DNA of 33,680 nt from Fuerstiella sp. (GTDB taxonomy: Bacteria > Planctomycetota > Planctomycetia > Planctomycetales > Planctomycetaceae). Positions 24,044 to 32,344 of the stretch are shown piece after piece. The position numbers were made by a program, and so were the translations under genes. Location: the NCBI GenBank assembly GCA_029247265.1, contig JAQWLN010000191.1, forward strand, positions 1-33,680, given 5' to 3'. How positions within the stretch are numbered: the first letter of the stretch is position 1; every line of letters begins with the position of its first letter. Under the pieces are notes generated by a model that did no database searches, had not been told where the DNA came from, and was given only the letters and a program-made list of their open reading frames with translations.

Positions 24044-24333
24044 TGGGCGTCCTCCTGTGCTGAAGCCGCAGAGGCACCGTCAGCATTTGCTGAACGTCCG
24101 GCGGCCGAATCAGGTGCCGCCGGTTCTCCCTCGCACAAAGCTCCGTAGATCAGAGCCATGATCAGGGCTCCGACAATCAGGGCGAAGCCGTACAGGATGG
24201 CCAGATTGATGCCGGCCAGCGGAGTTGCTTCCATCGTGGTCGGCGAGAACGCCGCCAGCAGGACGAAACCGCCGTACAGCAACAGGTAGACACAGAATAA
24301 TTGCAGCCCCAGACGGGCATTTCTGGATTCCAT
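24040..24333 (-). CDS. DUF485 small membrane subunit of the ActP-type symporter
   Basis: A 97-aa membrane protein (YjcH-like) with two spans (about 9-28 and 42-64). The conserved arrangement RLGLQLFCVYLLLYGGFVLLAAF then GINLAILYGFALIVGALIMALIYG is the DUF485 pattern. Start ATG 24333 is preceded by GAGGGG. A longer frame exists upstream but does not look like protein. The C-terminal tail is Ala/Glu/Asp-rich and hydrophilic. Its gene precedes and overlaps the symporter gene, as yjcH precedes actP in E. coli. Confidence 0.85.
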   Translation of the reverse strand: MESRNARLGLQLFCVYLLLYGGFVLLAAFSPTTMEATPLAGINLAILYGFALIVGALIMALIYGALCEGEPAAPDSAAGRSANADGASAASAQEDAQ

Positions 24334-24507
24334 AGGACCCCTCAATAATTGCGCAGGTTCTGAACGACGAATCGTGGTCACGGCCGCACGCTATTGAGCG
24401 TTTAGCCGCCAGTGGAGTACACACCTTTATAAAGAAATCGACAACGGATGTAGAGCCAGGCAGTCTCAAGTCCGATTTCCGGGCAATTTGCCCGTTGTCA
24501 GGATGTT

Positions 24508-26013
24508 TTATGGCTGCTTGCCGGAAGGCTGTTCGTGTCGCAGCAGTGGAAAGAAGATGACGTCACTGATCTTGTGAGCGTTGGTCAGCAGCATGACCAG
24601 ACGGTCGATGCCGACACCAAGTCCGCCCGCCGGAGGCATCCCCACTTTCAGCGCCTTGACAAAGTCTGTGTCCATCTTGGCCATCGAGTCTTCGTCAGAA
24701 AGGCCATCCAGTTGTGTCAGGAACAATTCTTCCTGCAGGCGAGGATCGTTGAGTTCTGTGTACGCGTTCGCCAGCTCCATACCCTTGATGAATAACTCGA
24801 ATCGTTCTGCAATGTCGGGGTTGTCCTGCTTGCGTTTCGTCAGAGGGCAGATGGACGCCGGGTAGTCTGTGACAAATACCGGCCCCTGCAGATGGTCTTC
24901 CACAGTTGCTTCAAAGACTTCATTGACAATGACGTCCGGATGCGACCCTTCTGTTCCGATACCCAGTTTCTTTGCGGCTTCCACGACGGCTGCCGAATCA
25001 TTCATGTCGCAGCCCGCGTGTTCTCGGAACAGATCTCCATACGGTCGCCGTGGCCAAGGCGGAGTCAGGTCGATCGTGTCGCCGTCGTCGCCCCAGGGAA
25101 GGATCAGCGAGTCGCTGACAGCATTAGCTGCGTTCACGACGATTTCTTCGGTCAAATCCATCATCGAACGGTAGTCACCGTACGCCTGGTAAATTTCGAT
25201 CATCGTGAATTCCGGGTTATGCGTCTTGTCAACGCCTTCGTTCCGGAACACACGGCCAATTTCGTACACGCGTTCGATGCCACCGACCATCAGTCGCTTC
25301 AGGTGCAGCTCAAGGGCGATCCGCAGATACAGTTCCATATCCAGCGCGTTGTGATGAGTCGTGAATGGCCGTGCTGCAGCTCCGCCGGCGACGGCATGCA
25401 GGACGGGAGTTTCCACCTCGTGGAAACGGTGCCCACGCAGTGTCTGACGAATGGAATCGACGATTGACGAACGCTGCAGCATGCGATCCAGCACGCCTTC
25501 GCCGTAAATCAGATCCTTGTAGCGCTGGCGCAGCTTTGTTTCCTCGTCTTCCAGGCCGTGATACTTTTCCGGTGGCTGTGCCAGTGACTTGCACAGGATC
25601 GTGAGGTGTTCGACTTTGACCGATGGTTCGCCGCTGTCCGTTCGCCAGGCTTTGCCGTCAATACCAATCAGGTCGCCAAGGTCCATGTGCCCCATCAGTG
25701 CCCATTGTTCTTCGGGCAGATCGCCTCGTGAGAACAGTAGTTGCATGGTGCCGGTCTGATCCTTGATGACGTAGAAGCGGAGCTTGCCCGCTTTGCGACG
25801 CAGCATCACTCGTCCGGCGATTCGTATGTCGGGGCCAACTTCTCCCGAGGTGCCAGGCACTAGGTCGCGAGCATCGGAGATCGGCAGGTGGTCGTCAAAC
25901 CTCTGTCCGAACGGGTCGAGACCCATCGCGACGATTTTGTCCAGCTTATCCAGTCTGACTTTTTCGAAACGGTCAGGCTTGCTCCGTCGTTTCTCGTTAC
26001 CGTCGTCTGACAT
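24508..26013 (-). CDS. lysS: Lysyl-tRNA synthetase, class II
   Basis: A 501-aa class II aminoacyl-tRNA synthetase that charges tRNA-Lys. The N-terminal OB-fold anticodon-binding domain (about 55-150) contains [23 protein letters not shown]. The catalytic domain has [21 protein letters not shown] (motif 1 region), [18 protein letters not shown] (motif 2) and [14 protein letters not shown] (motif 3). Start ATG 26013 gives [25 protein letters not shown], like other bacterial LysS. AAAGGA lies 11 nt upstream and GGAAG directly before it. The frame remains open 39 codons upstream without family-like content. A long, hairpin-rich region precedes it. Confidence 0.96.
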   Translation of the reverse strand: MSDDGNEKRRSKPDRFEKVRLDKLDKIVAMGLDPFGQRFDDHLPISDARDLVPGTSGEVGPDIRIAGRVMLRRKAGKLRFYVIKDQTGTMQLLFSRGDLPEEQWALMGHMDLGDLIGIDGKAWRTDSGEPSVKVEHLTILCKSLAQPPEKYHGLEDEETKLRQRYKDLIYGEGVLDRMLQRSSIVDSIRQTLRGHRFHEVETPVLHAVAGGAAARPFTTHHNALDMELYLRIALELHLKRLMVGGIERVYEIGRVFRNEGVDKTHNPEFTMIEIYQAYGDYRSMMDLTEEIVVNAANAVSDSLILPWGDDGDTIDLTPPWPRRPYGDLFREHAGCDMNDSAAVVEAAKKLGIGTEGSHPDVIVNEVFEATVEDHLQGPVFVTDYPASICPLTKRKQDNPDIAERFELFIKGMELANAYTELNDPRLQEELFLTQLDGLSDEDSMAKMDTDFVKALKVGMPPAGGLGVGIDRLVMLLTNAHKISDVIFFPLLRHEQPSGKQP

Positions 26014-26599
26014 CTTCCAATGATTCCTTTTCCTGGCTGGAGTTCGCGGGTTCTGTGGGCGTGTTCCGTGATCGATCAGGATCTCACGTCGTGGGTTTGA
26101 AGAGTTCGTGGCGCAACTGGGCGGAGGCACTCCCGATCGGCTTTGCTGCGTTCAGAAATCCACGATCTTCGATGAGAGCAGGTCTGCCCTCTTGGGAGCG
26201 TCATTCAGATCAGCCCGGAAGGGATTGATGCTGTATGCAGCTGTGCTGCATCATAGGAAAGCATTCACGACTCGGAAGTCGTTGCCCCGAAGAACCTGAA
26301 TGTGGTTCGGAAAATCTCACCTGAATACTGCCGTGCAGATTTGCGGGGCAGTATCGTCGCTGGTGCGGCTGTCTTTGCTACGCAGCAGTGTCGTCGTTCA
26401 CGATCGTTGGTCCGCCCGTGTTGTCGCTGACTTTGTTGGCAAATTTGTCCTGGGCGACTTGAGCGTGGCCGCACGGTGCAGGGTCTACACACTCGGAGCG
26501 GCACAGAGTTTTCGGCGTTCGTCCCGTTCCCGCCGTGGTTGGGCAGAGGCGGGCGGGGTGGATTTTACATGCAACTTGGGTTGTCGTTTTGCTGCGCAT
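26014..26599. other. Long leader/intergenic region upstream of lysS with a hairpin series
   Basis: No gene is convincing in these nearly 590 bp. Between 26235 and 26354 four inverted repeats follow one another: ATGCAGC/GCTGCAT (26235-26251, 3-nt loop), CGACT/AGTCG (26268-26281), CCGAA/TTCGG with inner pairing (26287-26310), and an 8-bp ATACTGCC/GGCAGTAT (26325-26354). This density suggests an RNA element, either a long lysS 5' leader on the minus strand or an independent small RNA. It does not look like a tRNA or any riboswitch I know. Confidence 0.4.
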
Positions 26600-26626
26600 A
26601 AAAAAGGCCGAGTGTGACTCGGCCTT
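26600..26626 (-). terminator. Intrinsic terminator of csrA
   Basis: AAGGCCGAG (26604-26612) and CTCGGCCTT (26618-26626) form a perfect 9-bp stem with a 5-nt loop. On the minus strand the stem is followed by a T-run (six As on the plus strand at 26600-26605). It lies about 50 nt after the csrA stop. Confidence 0.85.
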
Positions 26627-26673
26627 ATCGCAACAGGCGACACCAAGTGGGTGTCGCAGCTACAGATTTATAT

Positions 26674-26874
26674 CTACAGCGGAAGTGCCTCAGGTTTCGA
26701 GGTGCGTTTCTCCGAGTCCGGGCCAAAATTACAAAGTTCTTCACGAACGATGTTCATTGACTTCGGCGCCTCGATTCCGATGCGTACAGAGTTTGGTCCG
26801 ATCCGAACGACGGTGATTGCCACGTCGTCGCCGATCAGAATTCGCTCTCCAGATTTTCTCGACAGCACAAGCAT
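26674..26874 (-). CDS. csrA: Carbon storage regulator CsrA
   Basis: A 66-aa RNA-binding dimer that represses or stabilises mRNAs by binding GGA motifs near ribosome-binding sites. It begins MLVLSRKSGERILIGDDVAI and continues with TVVRIGPNSVRIGIEAPKSMNIVREEL, the full CsrA core, including Leu4 and Arg6 at the N-terminal strand and the Arg in IVREEL. The tail is about 10 residues longer than the minimal form. ATG 26874 is preceded by GGAG with an 8-nt spacer. An earlier in-frame start exists, but CsrA invariably starts at MLVL. Its leader carries a CsrA-like site and a hairpin (next entry). No flagellar neighbours, which often accompany csrA, are in the window. Confidence 0.95.
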   Translation of the reverse strand: MLVLSRKSGERILIGDDVAITVVRIGPNSVRIGIEAPKSMNIVREELCNFGPDSEKRTSKPEALPL

Positions 26875-26880
26875 TGCTTC

Positions 26881-26940
26881 TACTCCATGTCTTCCTGTGG
26901 TCTGAACGTCCATGTATTTGAAAGCTTCACTTTGTGAAGC
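26881..26940 (-). promoter_or_regulatory. csrA leader with GGA motifs and hairpin, likely autoregulatory
   Basis: On the minus strand the ribosome-binding site lies in ACATGGAGTA (26890-26881), close to the CsrA recognition consensus ACA-R-GGA, and a second GGA is about 7 nt upstream (ACAGGAAG). Further upstream GCTTCAC and GTGAAGC (26924-26940) form a 7-bp hairpin with a 3-nt loop. The arrangement would let CsrA cover its own ribosome-binding site. This is inference from motif and position. Confidence 0.45.
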
Positions 26941-27253
26941 CCCCGGCTGCCGACACCACCACCTGCCGAAATTGCAGTAATCAATGTGACGTCGACATCA
27001 GAATGATACAATCCTAATTCTCACTGCCAACCCTAAAACCGTCAAAAGCGGCATTGCGCAAAAAACTGGCATGTTGCGGAGTGCCTAAAAAACAGGCAGT
27101 TGTGGCGGGACGGTTCGGACACTTGTAAATCAACGCAGACTTTGGTCTGCTTTCTCTCAGTGGGTAGTAAAAACACTGGTTGTTTTGGGAGTGCGTTGTT
27201 GCGGGCTCACGGAAATGCCCTTGGTCGCGGCACGCTGCACTGGAGATACGGAA
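26941..27253. other. Divergent intergenic region between csrA and the Gfo/Idh gene
   Basis: This about 310-bp stretch must carry promoters for csrA (minus) and for the oxidoreductase gene (plus). No -35/-10 pair stood out enough to call. The long minus-strand frame running through 27014-27655 overlaps the oxidoreductase gene and is a shadow of it. Confidence 0.4.
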
Positions 27254-28300
27254 ATGGTTCGGATTGGAATCGTTGGAGTGGGGTTCATGGGATACACCCA
27301 CTTCGAGGGGGCTCGCGACCTGACAGGTGCCAAGGTGGTTGCGATTGCGACGCGGAACGAGCAGAAACTGGCCGGCGACTGGACCAGTATTAAGGGCAAC
27401 TTTGGTCCGCCAGGGGGCCAGGTCGACGTCTCTGAGCTCAAGTGCTACGCCAATTACAAAGACCTGCTGGCAGACCCTGACATCGATCTGGTCGATATTT
27501 GTGTGCCGACGGACAAGCACCACAACGTTGTGCTGGAGTCTTTGGCTGCCGGAAAGCCCACTCTGGTTGAGAAGCCGATTTCCGTGGACTTGCCGGAAGC
27601 CCAGGAAATGGTAGCCGCCGCTGAGAAAGCGGGCGTTCCTTTGCTGGTCGCCCACGTGCTGCCGTTCTTCCCGGAGTTCCGATTCGTGGCCGAAGCAATT
27701 CAGTCAGAGAGGTTCGGCAAGCTCAGCGCGGGGCACTTCAAACGTGTAATCTGTCCCCCGGACTGGTCGAACGACATGTCTGATTTTCGCAAGCTTGGCG
27801 GATGGGGCATTGATCTGCACATCCACGACAATCATTTCATCGCCCATGCCCTGGGGAAGCCTCAGAGCGTCTTTTCCACAGGTCTGCTGCAGGACGGGTT
27901 CGTCAACCACGTCCATACGTCATATGTCTACGGCGATGACGGCCCTGCGATTTCGTCCGTTAGCGGTGGGATTGCAGCCAGTGGCCTGGCGTTTGGGCAC
28001 GGGTTCGAACTGTACTTTGACGATGCTACGCTTTTGTTCGATGCAGGCACCTATGGTGGCGAATGGGTCGTGAGTCGCCCTCTGACGATTATTACCAACG
28101 ATGGAAAAGCAGAGGTGGCCGATCTTTCCGGCAGCGACAAGTGGTGCGCTGCGTTCACAAGTGAATTGCAGGTGGCTGTCAATCACCTGACTGAGCAGGC
28201 TGATGCCGGCCCTCTGTCCAGCGCGGTGGCTCTCGATGCTTTGCGAATCTGTTATGCCGAAGCAAAGAGTGTTGCCGAAGGCCGGCTCGTTGATGTGTAG
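27254..28300 (+). CDS. Gfo/Idh/MocA-family NAD(P)-dependent oxidoreductase
   Basis: A 348-aa cytoplasmic oxidoreductase, a family acting mostly on sugars, inositols and their derivatives. The N-terminal Rossmann domain starts MVRIGIVGVGFMGYTHFEGA (GVGFMG at 8-13). The catalytic motif EKPISVD (Glu106-Lys107-Pro108) is in place, and a conserved GGWGIDLHIHDNHFIAHALG segment supplies the active-site Asp/His pair. Start ATG 27254 has GGAG 8 nt upstream; 23 further open codons upstream are not protein-like. It is followed on the same strand by an amidohydrolase (79-nt gap) and a sulfatase, suggesting joint catabolism of a modified sugar. Confidence 0.93.
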   Translation: MVRIGIVGVGFMGYTHFEGARDLTGAKVVAIATRNEQKLAGDWTSIKGNFGPPGGQVDVSELKCYANYKDLLADPDIDLVDICVPTDKHHNVVLESLAAGKPTLVEKPISVDLPEAQEMVAAAEKAGVPLLVAHVLPFFPEFRFVAEAIQSERFGKLSAGHFKRVICPPDWSNDMSDFRKLGGWGIDLHIHDNHFIAHALGKPQSVFSTGLLQDGFVNHVHTSYVYGDDGPAISSVSGGIAASGLAFGHGFELYFDDATLLFDAGTYGGEWVVSRPLTIITNDGKAEVADLSGSDKWCAAFTSELQVAVNHLTEQADAGPLSSAVALDALRICYAEAKSVAEGRLVDV

Positions 28301-28379
28301 CGATGGTTGTCCGTTTTCGAGTATTGGTTGCGGTCATGTGTGACAGTTCACTCACCAATAACTGCGGTTGGGCTTAGTC

Positions 28380-29345
28380 ATGAACACCGCTCGTCATAGC
28401 CGAAGACTTTTTGTTCAGGCTGCAACTGCAGCACTTGTCTCAGGTTCCGCGTTGCGGCGTCCGTTTGAGGCGCAAGCCGCCGACGAAAAGCAGCTTCCCA
28501 CCCCGAATCGCTTGCTTGATTGCCACCTGCACATCAACCATTTTGATCGGTCTGTGGAGGACACCATTCGTCATATGGACCAGACCGGGACCACCAAAGC
28601 GTTTGTGCTGCCTCTGGAAACCGGCGAAGGCAATGTGCTGCTGCGCTCAGAAACAGTGCTGCACGCGTTTCATCTGTACAAAGATCGAATCATTCCATTC
28701 TGCCAGACCGATATCCGGCAACCTGACGTACTGGACCGAATTCGTGCCTACCACCTGCTCGGGTGCCGCGGCATAGGCGAGCAGAAGGAGCATCTGCGGC
28801 TGGATGATAAGCGCGTGGAAGCGGTGATTGCTCTGTGTGATGAACTGAACTGGCCGATTACGATTCACTTTCAGGATTCGGCGAATGGGTACAACCAGGG
28901 GATGGCGGAACACCTGGAGACATACCTGAAGCGTTACAGGCGGGTGCGAATTATCGGGCATGCTCAGACATTTTGGGCGAATATCAGTGCCGAGGTGCCG
29001 TCACCAGACAGGACGCTGTACCCGACCGGGCCGGTCAGGCCAGGTGGCCTGCTGGACAAGCTGCTGAGCGACTACCCCAATCTGTATGCGGACATGTCCG
29101 CGGGGAGTGGCTATCGGGCATTGACGCGTGACGAAGATTTCACTGCTGGTTTCTTTGATCGACATCCTGGACAAATTCTTTTTGGCAGCGACTGCCCATG
29201 TCGAGACGGTGCGGGTGAAAACTTCAAGGGCGTATGTTATTCAACACAATTGCAACGGCTGCTTAGGAAACTTATCCCCGACGAATCGCGCCTGGACGAT
29301 GCCTTCCACAATAATGCAATGCGTGCTCTGGACGGTGTGGCCTGA
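28380..29345 (+). CDS. Tat-exported amidohydrolase (amidohydrolase_2 family)
   Basis: A 321-aa metal-dependent TIM-barrel hydrolase or decarboxylase of the amidohydrolase_2 (COG2159) type. The N-terminus has SRRLFVQAATAALVSG, with twin Arg at 8-9, a Tat signal. The metal site begins with LLDCHLHINHF (His49, His51). A strand-end His follows in WPITIHFQDS, another in RIIGHAQTFW, and the late Asp in LFGSDCPC. I chose ATG 28380; a TTG 4 codons upstream is also possible, and neither has a clear ribosome-binding site. It lies between the oxidoreductase and sulfatase genes. The substrate is unknown. Confidence 0.88.
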   Translation: MNTARHSRRLFVQAATAALVSGSALRRPFEAQAADEKQLPTPNRLLDCHLHINHFDRSVEDTIRHMDQTGTTKAFVLPLETGEGNVLLRSETVLHAFHLYKDRIIPFCQTDIRQPDVLDRIRAYHLLGCRGIGEQKEHLRLDDKRVEAVIALCDELNWPITIHFQDSANGYNQGMAEHLETYLKRYRRVRIIGHAQTFWANISAEVPSPDRTLYPTGPVRPGGLLDKLLSDYPNLYADMSAGSGYRALTRDEDFTAGFFDRHPGQILFGSDCPCRDGAGENFKGVCYSTQLQRLLRKLIPDESRLDDAFHNNAMRALDGVA

Positions 29346-29369
29346 ACTGCACGGCCAGCGTTTTTTTTG
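29339..29369 (+). terminator. Terminator overlapping the amidohydrolase stop codon
   Basis: TGGCC (29339-29343) and GGCCA (29354-29358) pair around a 10-nt loop that includes the stop codon, followed 3 nt later by eight Ts (29362-29369). The stem is short but the T-run is strong. It would attenuate transcription into the sulfatase gene. Confidence 0.5.
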
Positions 29370-29413
29370 CCGTTGCTCATGCCGTTCGACTAATTCCATC
29401 AAGGACTCTTCTG

Positions 29414-30907
29414 ATGTTTCGGTATGACTGTCGTTCCCTGGTTCTTTTTTGCGTCGTCCTGGCCGCGGCCGGCCTGCCGTCCGGGTCAGCCGTGGATCGT
29501 CCCAATGTGCTGTTCCTGATCTGCGACGATCTGAACTGCGACATTGGATGTTACGGACATCCGCTGGTGAAGACGCCAAACATCGATCGGCTGGCAGCTC
29601 GAGGTGTGCGTTTCGAGCATGCATATTGTCAATACCCTTTGTGTGGCCCCAGCCGAGCGTCGTTCATGACCGGGCTGTATCCTGATCAGACTTTGATTCA
29701 CCGCAACTCTGTCTACATTCGTGAGCATGTTCCCGACGTCAACACGATGTCTCAGATGTTTCGCGACGTTCGCTACACCGCAGCGCGAATCGGCAAGATC
29801 TATCACTACAACGTACCAAAGCACATTGGTACGTCTGGTCATGATGATCCGTATTCATGGGACTACACCATCAATCCGGAAGGCAGAGACGTCCACGACG
29901 AAGATAAGATATTCAGCCTGGTTCCGGGATCCTTCGGCGCAACACTCAGCTGGCTGGCAGCAGACGGAACAGACGAAGAACAGACCGACGGCATTGCAGC
30001 GAACGAGGCCAGCAACGCGCTGCAAAAGCATGCAGAATCCGGCGATTCGTTTTTCCTGGCGGTTGGTCTCTACCGCCCGCACACGCCGTACGTTGCTCCT
30101 AAGAAATATTTCTCCATGTACCCGGTCGAGGCAATCAAGGTCCCGACCGTTCCGGCAGGATATCTCGACACAATCCCCGCCGGTGCACGCACGTCCGTAA
30201 CACGGAAGAAACAGCGGGAAAAACTGGTTGACGGTTTAGCAGCACAGGCAATTCAGGCCTATTATGCATCGATCACTTTCGCGGATGCGCAACTGGGAAA
30301 GATCCTGCAAACGCTCGACGAAACCGGCCTGGCAAAAAATACCATCGTCGTGTTTACGTCCGACCACGGTTATCACATGGGCGAGCATGGTCATTATCAA
30401 AAGACCACGTTGTTTGAGAACGCAGCTCGCGTGCCGCTGATCATTGCTGGTCCTGGTGTAGAGGCCGTCGGTCAGTCTGCTGACACACCGGCGGAAATGG
30501 TCGACTTCTATCCAACGCTTGCCGAACTCGCTGGCCTCGAGAAACCTGAATTTCTGCCCGGCGTCAGTCTGCTGCCAGCGTTAAAGGATGCGTCCGCCAT
30601 GCCGCGTGAGTCTGCTTTGACGCAGTACAGCAGCGGCTACAGCATTCGGACCGTGCGTTACCGTTACACCGAATGGGGCGACGACGGTAAAGGGGGCAAC
30701 GAACTTTACGATCACCAAAGTGACCCGGCAGAAATGCATAACCTCGCTGGTGCAGTGGAACAGGCGAGTGTCGTGGAGCAGTTGTCGAAAATGCTTCGTG
30801 CCAGAATCACTGAGGCCAAACAGCCACCAGCGGGCCTGAAACAGAACTTCTTCGACAATAAACGCCGGGTGCCACAGAGGAGTCCTCGGCCGTCTGCTGC
30901 ACGATAG
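29414..30907 (+). CDS. Secreted sulfatase, iduronate-2-sulfatase-like
   Basis: A 497-aa sulfatase with a signal peptide (about 1-26). It hydrolyses a sulfate ester, probably on a carbohydrate. Metal ligands Asp38 and Asp39 are in NVLFLICDDLNCDIGCYGHP. The activation motif is CGPSR (Cys77) within LCGPSRASFMTGLYP, the Cys-type site converted to formylglycine. The later FTSDHGYHMGEHGHYQKTTLFE (Asp317-His318 and the Lys) completes the active site. The overall order of motifs is like iduronate-2-sulfatase, common in planctomycetes. The maturase for formylglycine is not in the window. It follows the amidohydrolase gene by 68 nt, with a terminator between. Confidence 0.94.
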   Translation: MFRYDCRSLVLFCVVLAAAGLPSGSAVDRPNVLFLICDDLNCDIGCYGHPLVKTPNIDRLAARGVRFEHAYCQYPLCGPSRASFMTGLYPDQTLIHRNSVYIREHVPDVNTMSQMFRDVRYTAARIGKIYHYNVPKHIGTSGHDDPYSWDYTINPEGRDVHDEDKIFSLVPGSFGATLSWLAADGTDEEQTDGIAANEASNALQKHAESGDSFFLAVGLYRPHTPYVAPKKYFSMYPVEAIKVPTVPAGYLDTIPAGARTSVTRKKQREKLVDGLAAQAIQAYYASITFADAQLGKILQTLDETGLAKNTIVVFTSDHGYHMGEHGHYQKTTLFENAARVPLIIAGPGVEAVGQSADTPAEMVDFYPTLAELAGLEKPEFLPGVSLLPALKDASAMPRESALTQYSSGYSIRTVRYRYTEWGDDGKGGNELYDHQSDPAEMHNLAGAVEQASVVEQLSKMLRARITEAKQPPAGLKQNFFDNKRRVPQRSPRPSAAR

Positions 30908-31007
30908 AGCCGTTTACTTATTGCGGTGGACGAAACTGGCTCGCGGCAGTAACGAAAATGCAATTGAAGAGCGTTCTTCGCGGCCACGAACCTGCGAACT
31001 TTCGGAG

Positions 31008-32333
31008 TCAGCGGCGAACCAGGCAGCCGGCCACATGACCACCGAATCCCAGTGAAATCTTGACTGCCGACGTGAGCAAAGAATTGGTGACCGGCGTCTT
31101 TGTCAACGAAATCGGACATGCCGGGTCGATTGTTGACAGATTGGTCGTACCGGGGATGATGCTGTCCCGCAGACCAAGCAATGTGAACCCGAATTCAACG
31201 CTGCCTGCGGCTCCAAGCAGGTGTCCCGTCGCTCCTTTGGTTGCAAATGCCGGGACCGCTTCCCGGCCAAAGGCCCGAGACAGTCCGCTGGCTTCTGCAA
31301 GGTCGTTGGTCTCGGTCCCCGTACCGTGCAGGGAGACGAAGTCCGGGCGATCATCGCCGGCGAAAATCTGCGGCGGCGACATTCGTTGCAGAAGTTCCGC
31401 GACTGTTGCTCCCGTGGCATCGATCTGTGTGATTCCGGTTGGATCTGTCAACCACCCGCCAGACACGATGTGTCCCAGGCTGCGAGCCTGACGCTGTTCT
31501 GCGTGACGCCGAGATTCCAGCACAAAGACAGCCGCGCCTTCGCCAACAACAAAGCCGTCACGTTCGACATCAAATGGTCGGCAGGCGGTTGCGGGATTGG
31601 GATGTTTTGACGCAACGCCCAGCCGATGGAAGGCCGCCAGCACGGACGGGCGCAGCGACGCGTCGGCGCTGCCCGCTATACAAATGTCGCATTGTCCCGA
31701 ATGAATGAGCGCAGCGGCCTGCAGGATACTCACCAGCCCCGTGGCGCAGGCGGCGACCGGGCACGATGCGGGGCCCGTCGCCTGTGCAAGGCTTAACACG
31801 GCCGACAGAGGCGCGTCCGGCATGAATGATGTCTGCCATTCGTGAGATCGGTCGTTGCCGGAAGCATCAGCACTGTCGAAACAGCGTTTCCATTCAGACT
31901 CCATGGCCCTCAGGCTGGCTTTGCTGGTCCCAATCACAAATCCCGCTCGCTGCGATCTCAACTCAGAGGCATCCAGATCGGCCTGCTGGATCGCTTCGCC
32001 AAACGCACCAACAACCAGATTGTTAAGAACGTCGTGGCTGAAGTAATCGATAAAACAACGCTGCGCGGTCTTCGGGAATTGCCTGACTAAGGCCAGCGCA
32101 TGCGCTGCAACGGCCGGGCGGTCGAGCGGAGCACCGCCCGGAGCTCGCTTCAAGAGATCTTCCAGCTGCGAGAAATTGTCAATGTCGGCCGTGCTGAGTT
32201 CTCGCGCGGCAACGTCTCCAGTCAGCAACCGTTGCCATGTCGCTTCCCGGCTGAGTCCCAGGGGCGTGGTCATGCCCACGCCGGTGACCAGGACGTCTTG
32301 GTCAGAGTCATGCTGTTCCGAAAGAGTGAACAA
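31008..32333 (-). CDS. Beta-ketoacyl synthase (FabF/KAS II-like)
   Basis: A 441-aa thiolase-fold condensing enzyme that extends acyl chains from an acyl-carrier protein. The Cys-His-His triad is present: Cys196 in PVAACATGLVSI, His336 in SLHGTGTETND and His371 in ATKGATGHLLGAAGSVEF, with Lys366. The protein begins VLVTGVGMTTPLGLS at residue 14. The start is a TTG at 32333, with AGG 4 nt upstream; no ATG or GTG gives a full N-terminus. Its gene lies 11 nt after the DUF3467 gene. It diverges from housekeeping FabF (for example GTSKASLRAMESEWKR instead of the usual GxGxGG stretch), so it may serve a specialised lipid or polyketide-like product. No acyl-carrier protein gene is nearby. Confidence 0.88.
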   Translation of the reverse strand: MFTLSEQHDSDQDVLVTGVGMTTPLGLSREATWQRLLTGDVAARELSTADIDNFSQLEDLLKRAPGGAPLDRPAVAAHALALVRQFPKTAQRCFIDYFSHDVLNNLVVGAFGEAIQQADLDASELRSQRAGFVIGTSKASLRAMESEWKRCFDSADASGNDRSHEWQTSFMPDAPLSAVLSLAQATGPASCPVAACATGLVSILQAAALIHSGQCDICIAGSADASLRPSVLAAFHRLGVASKHPNPATACRPFDVERDGFVVGEGAAVFVLESRRHAEQRQARSLGHIVSGGWLTDPTGITQIDATGATVAELLQRMSPPQIFAGDDRPDFVSLHGTGTETNDLAEASGLSRAFGREAVPAFATKGATGHLLGAAGSVEFGFTLLGLRDSIIPGTTNLSTIDPACPISLTKTPVTNSLLTSAVKISLGFGGHVAGCLVRR

Positions 32334-32344
32334 TTAACCTGCGT

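Noticed and set aside
27014..27655. Open frame of 213 codons on the minus strand
   Set aside because: It overlaps the well supported Gfo/Idh/MocA gene and its translation has no family character.
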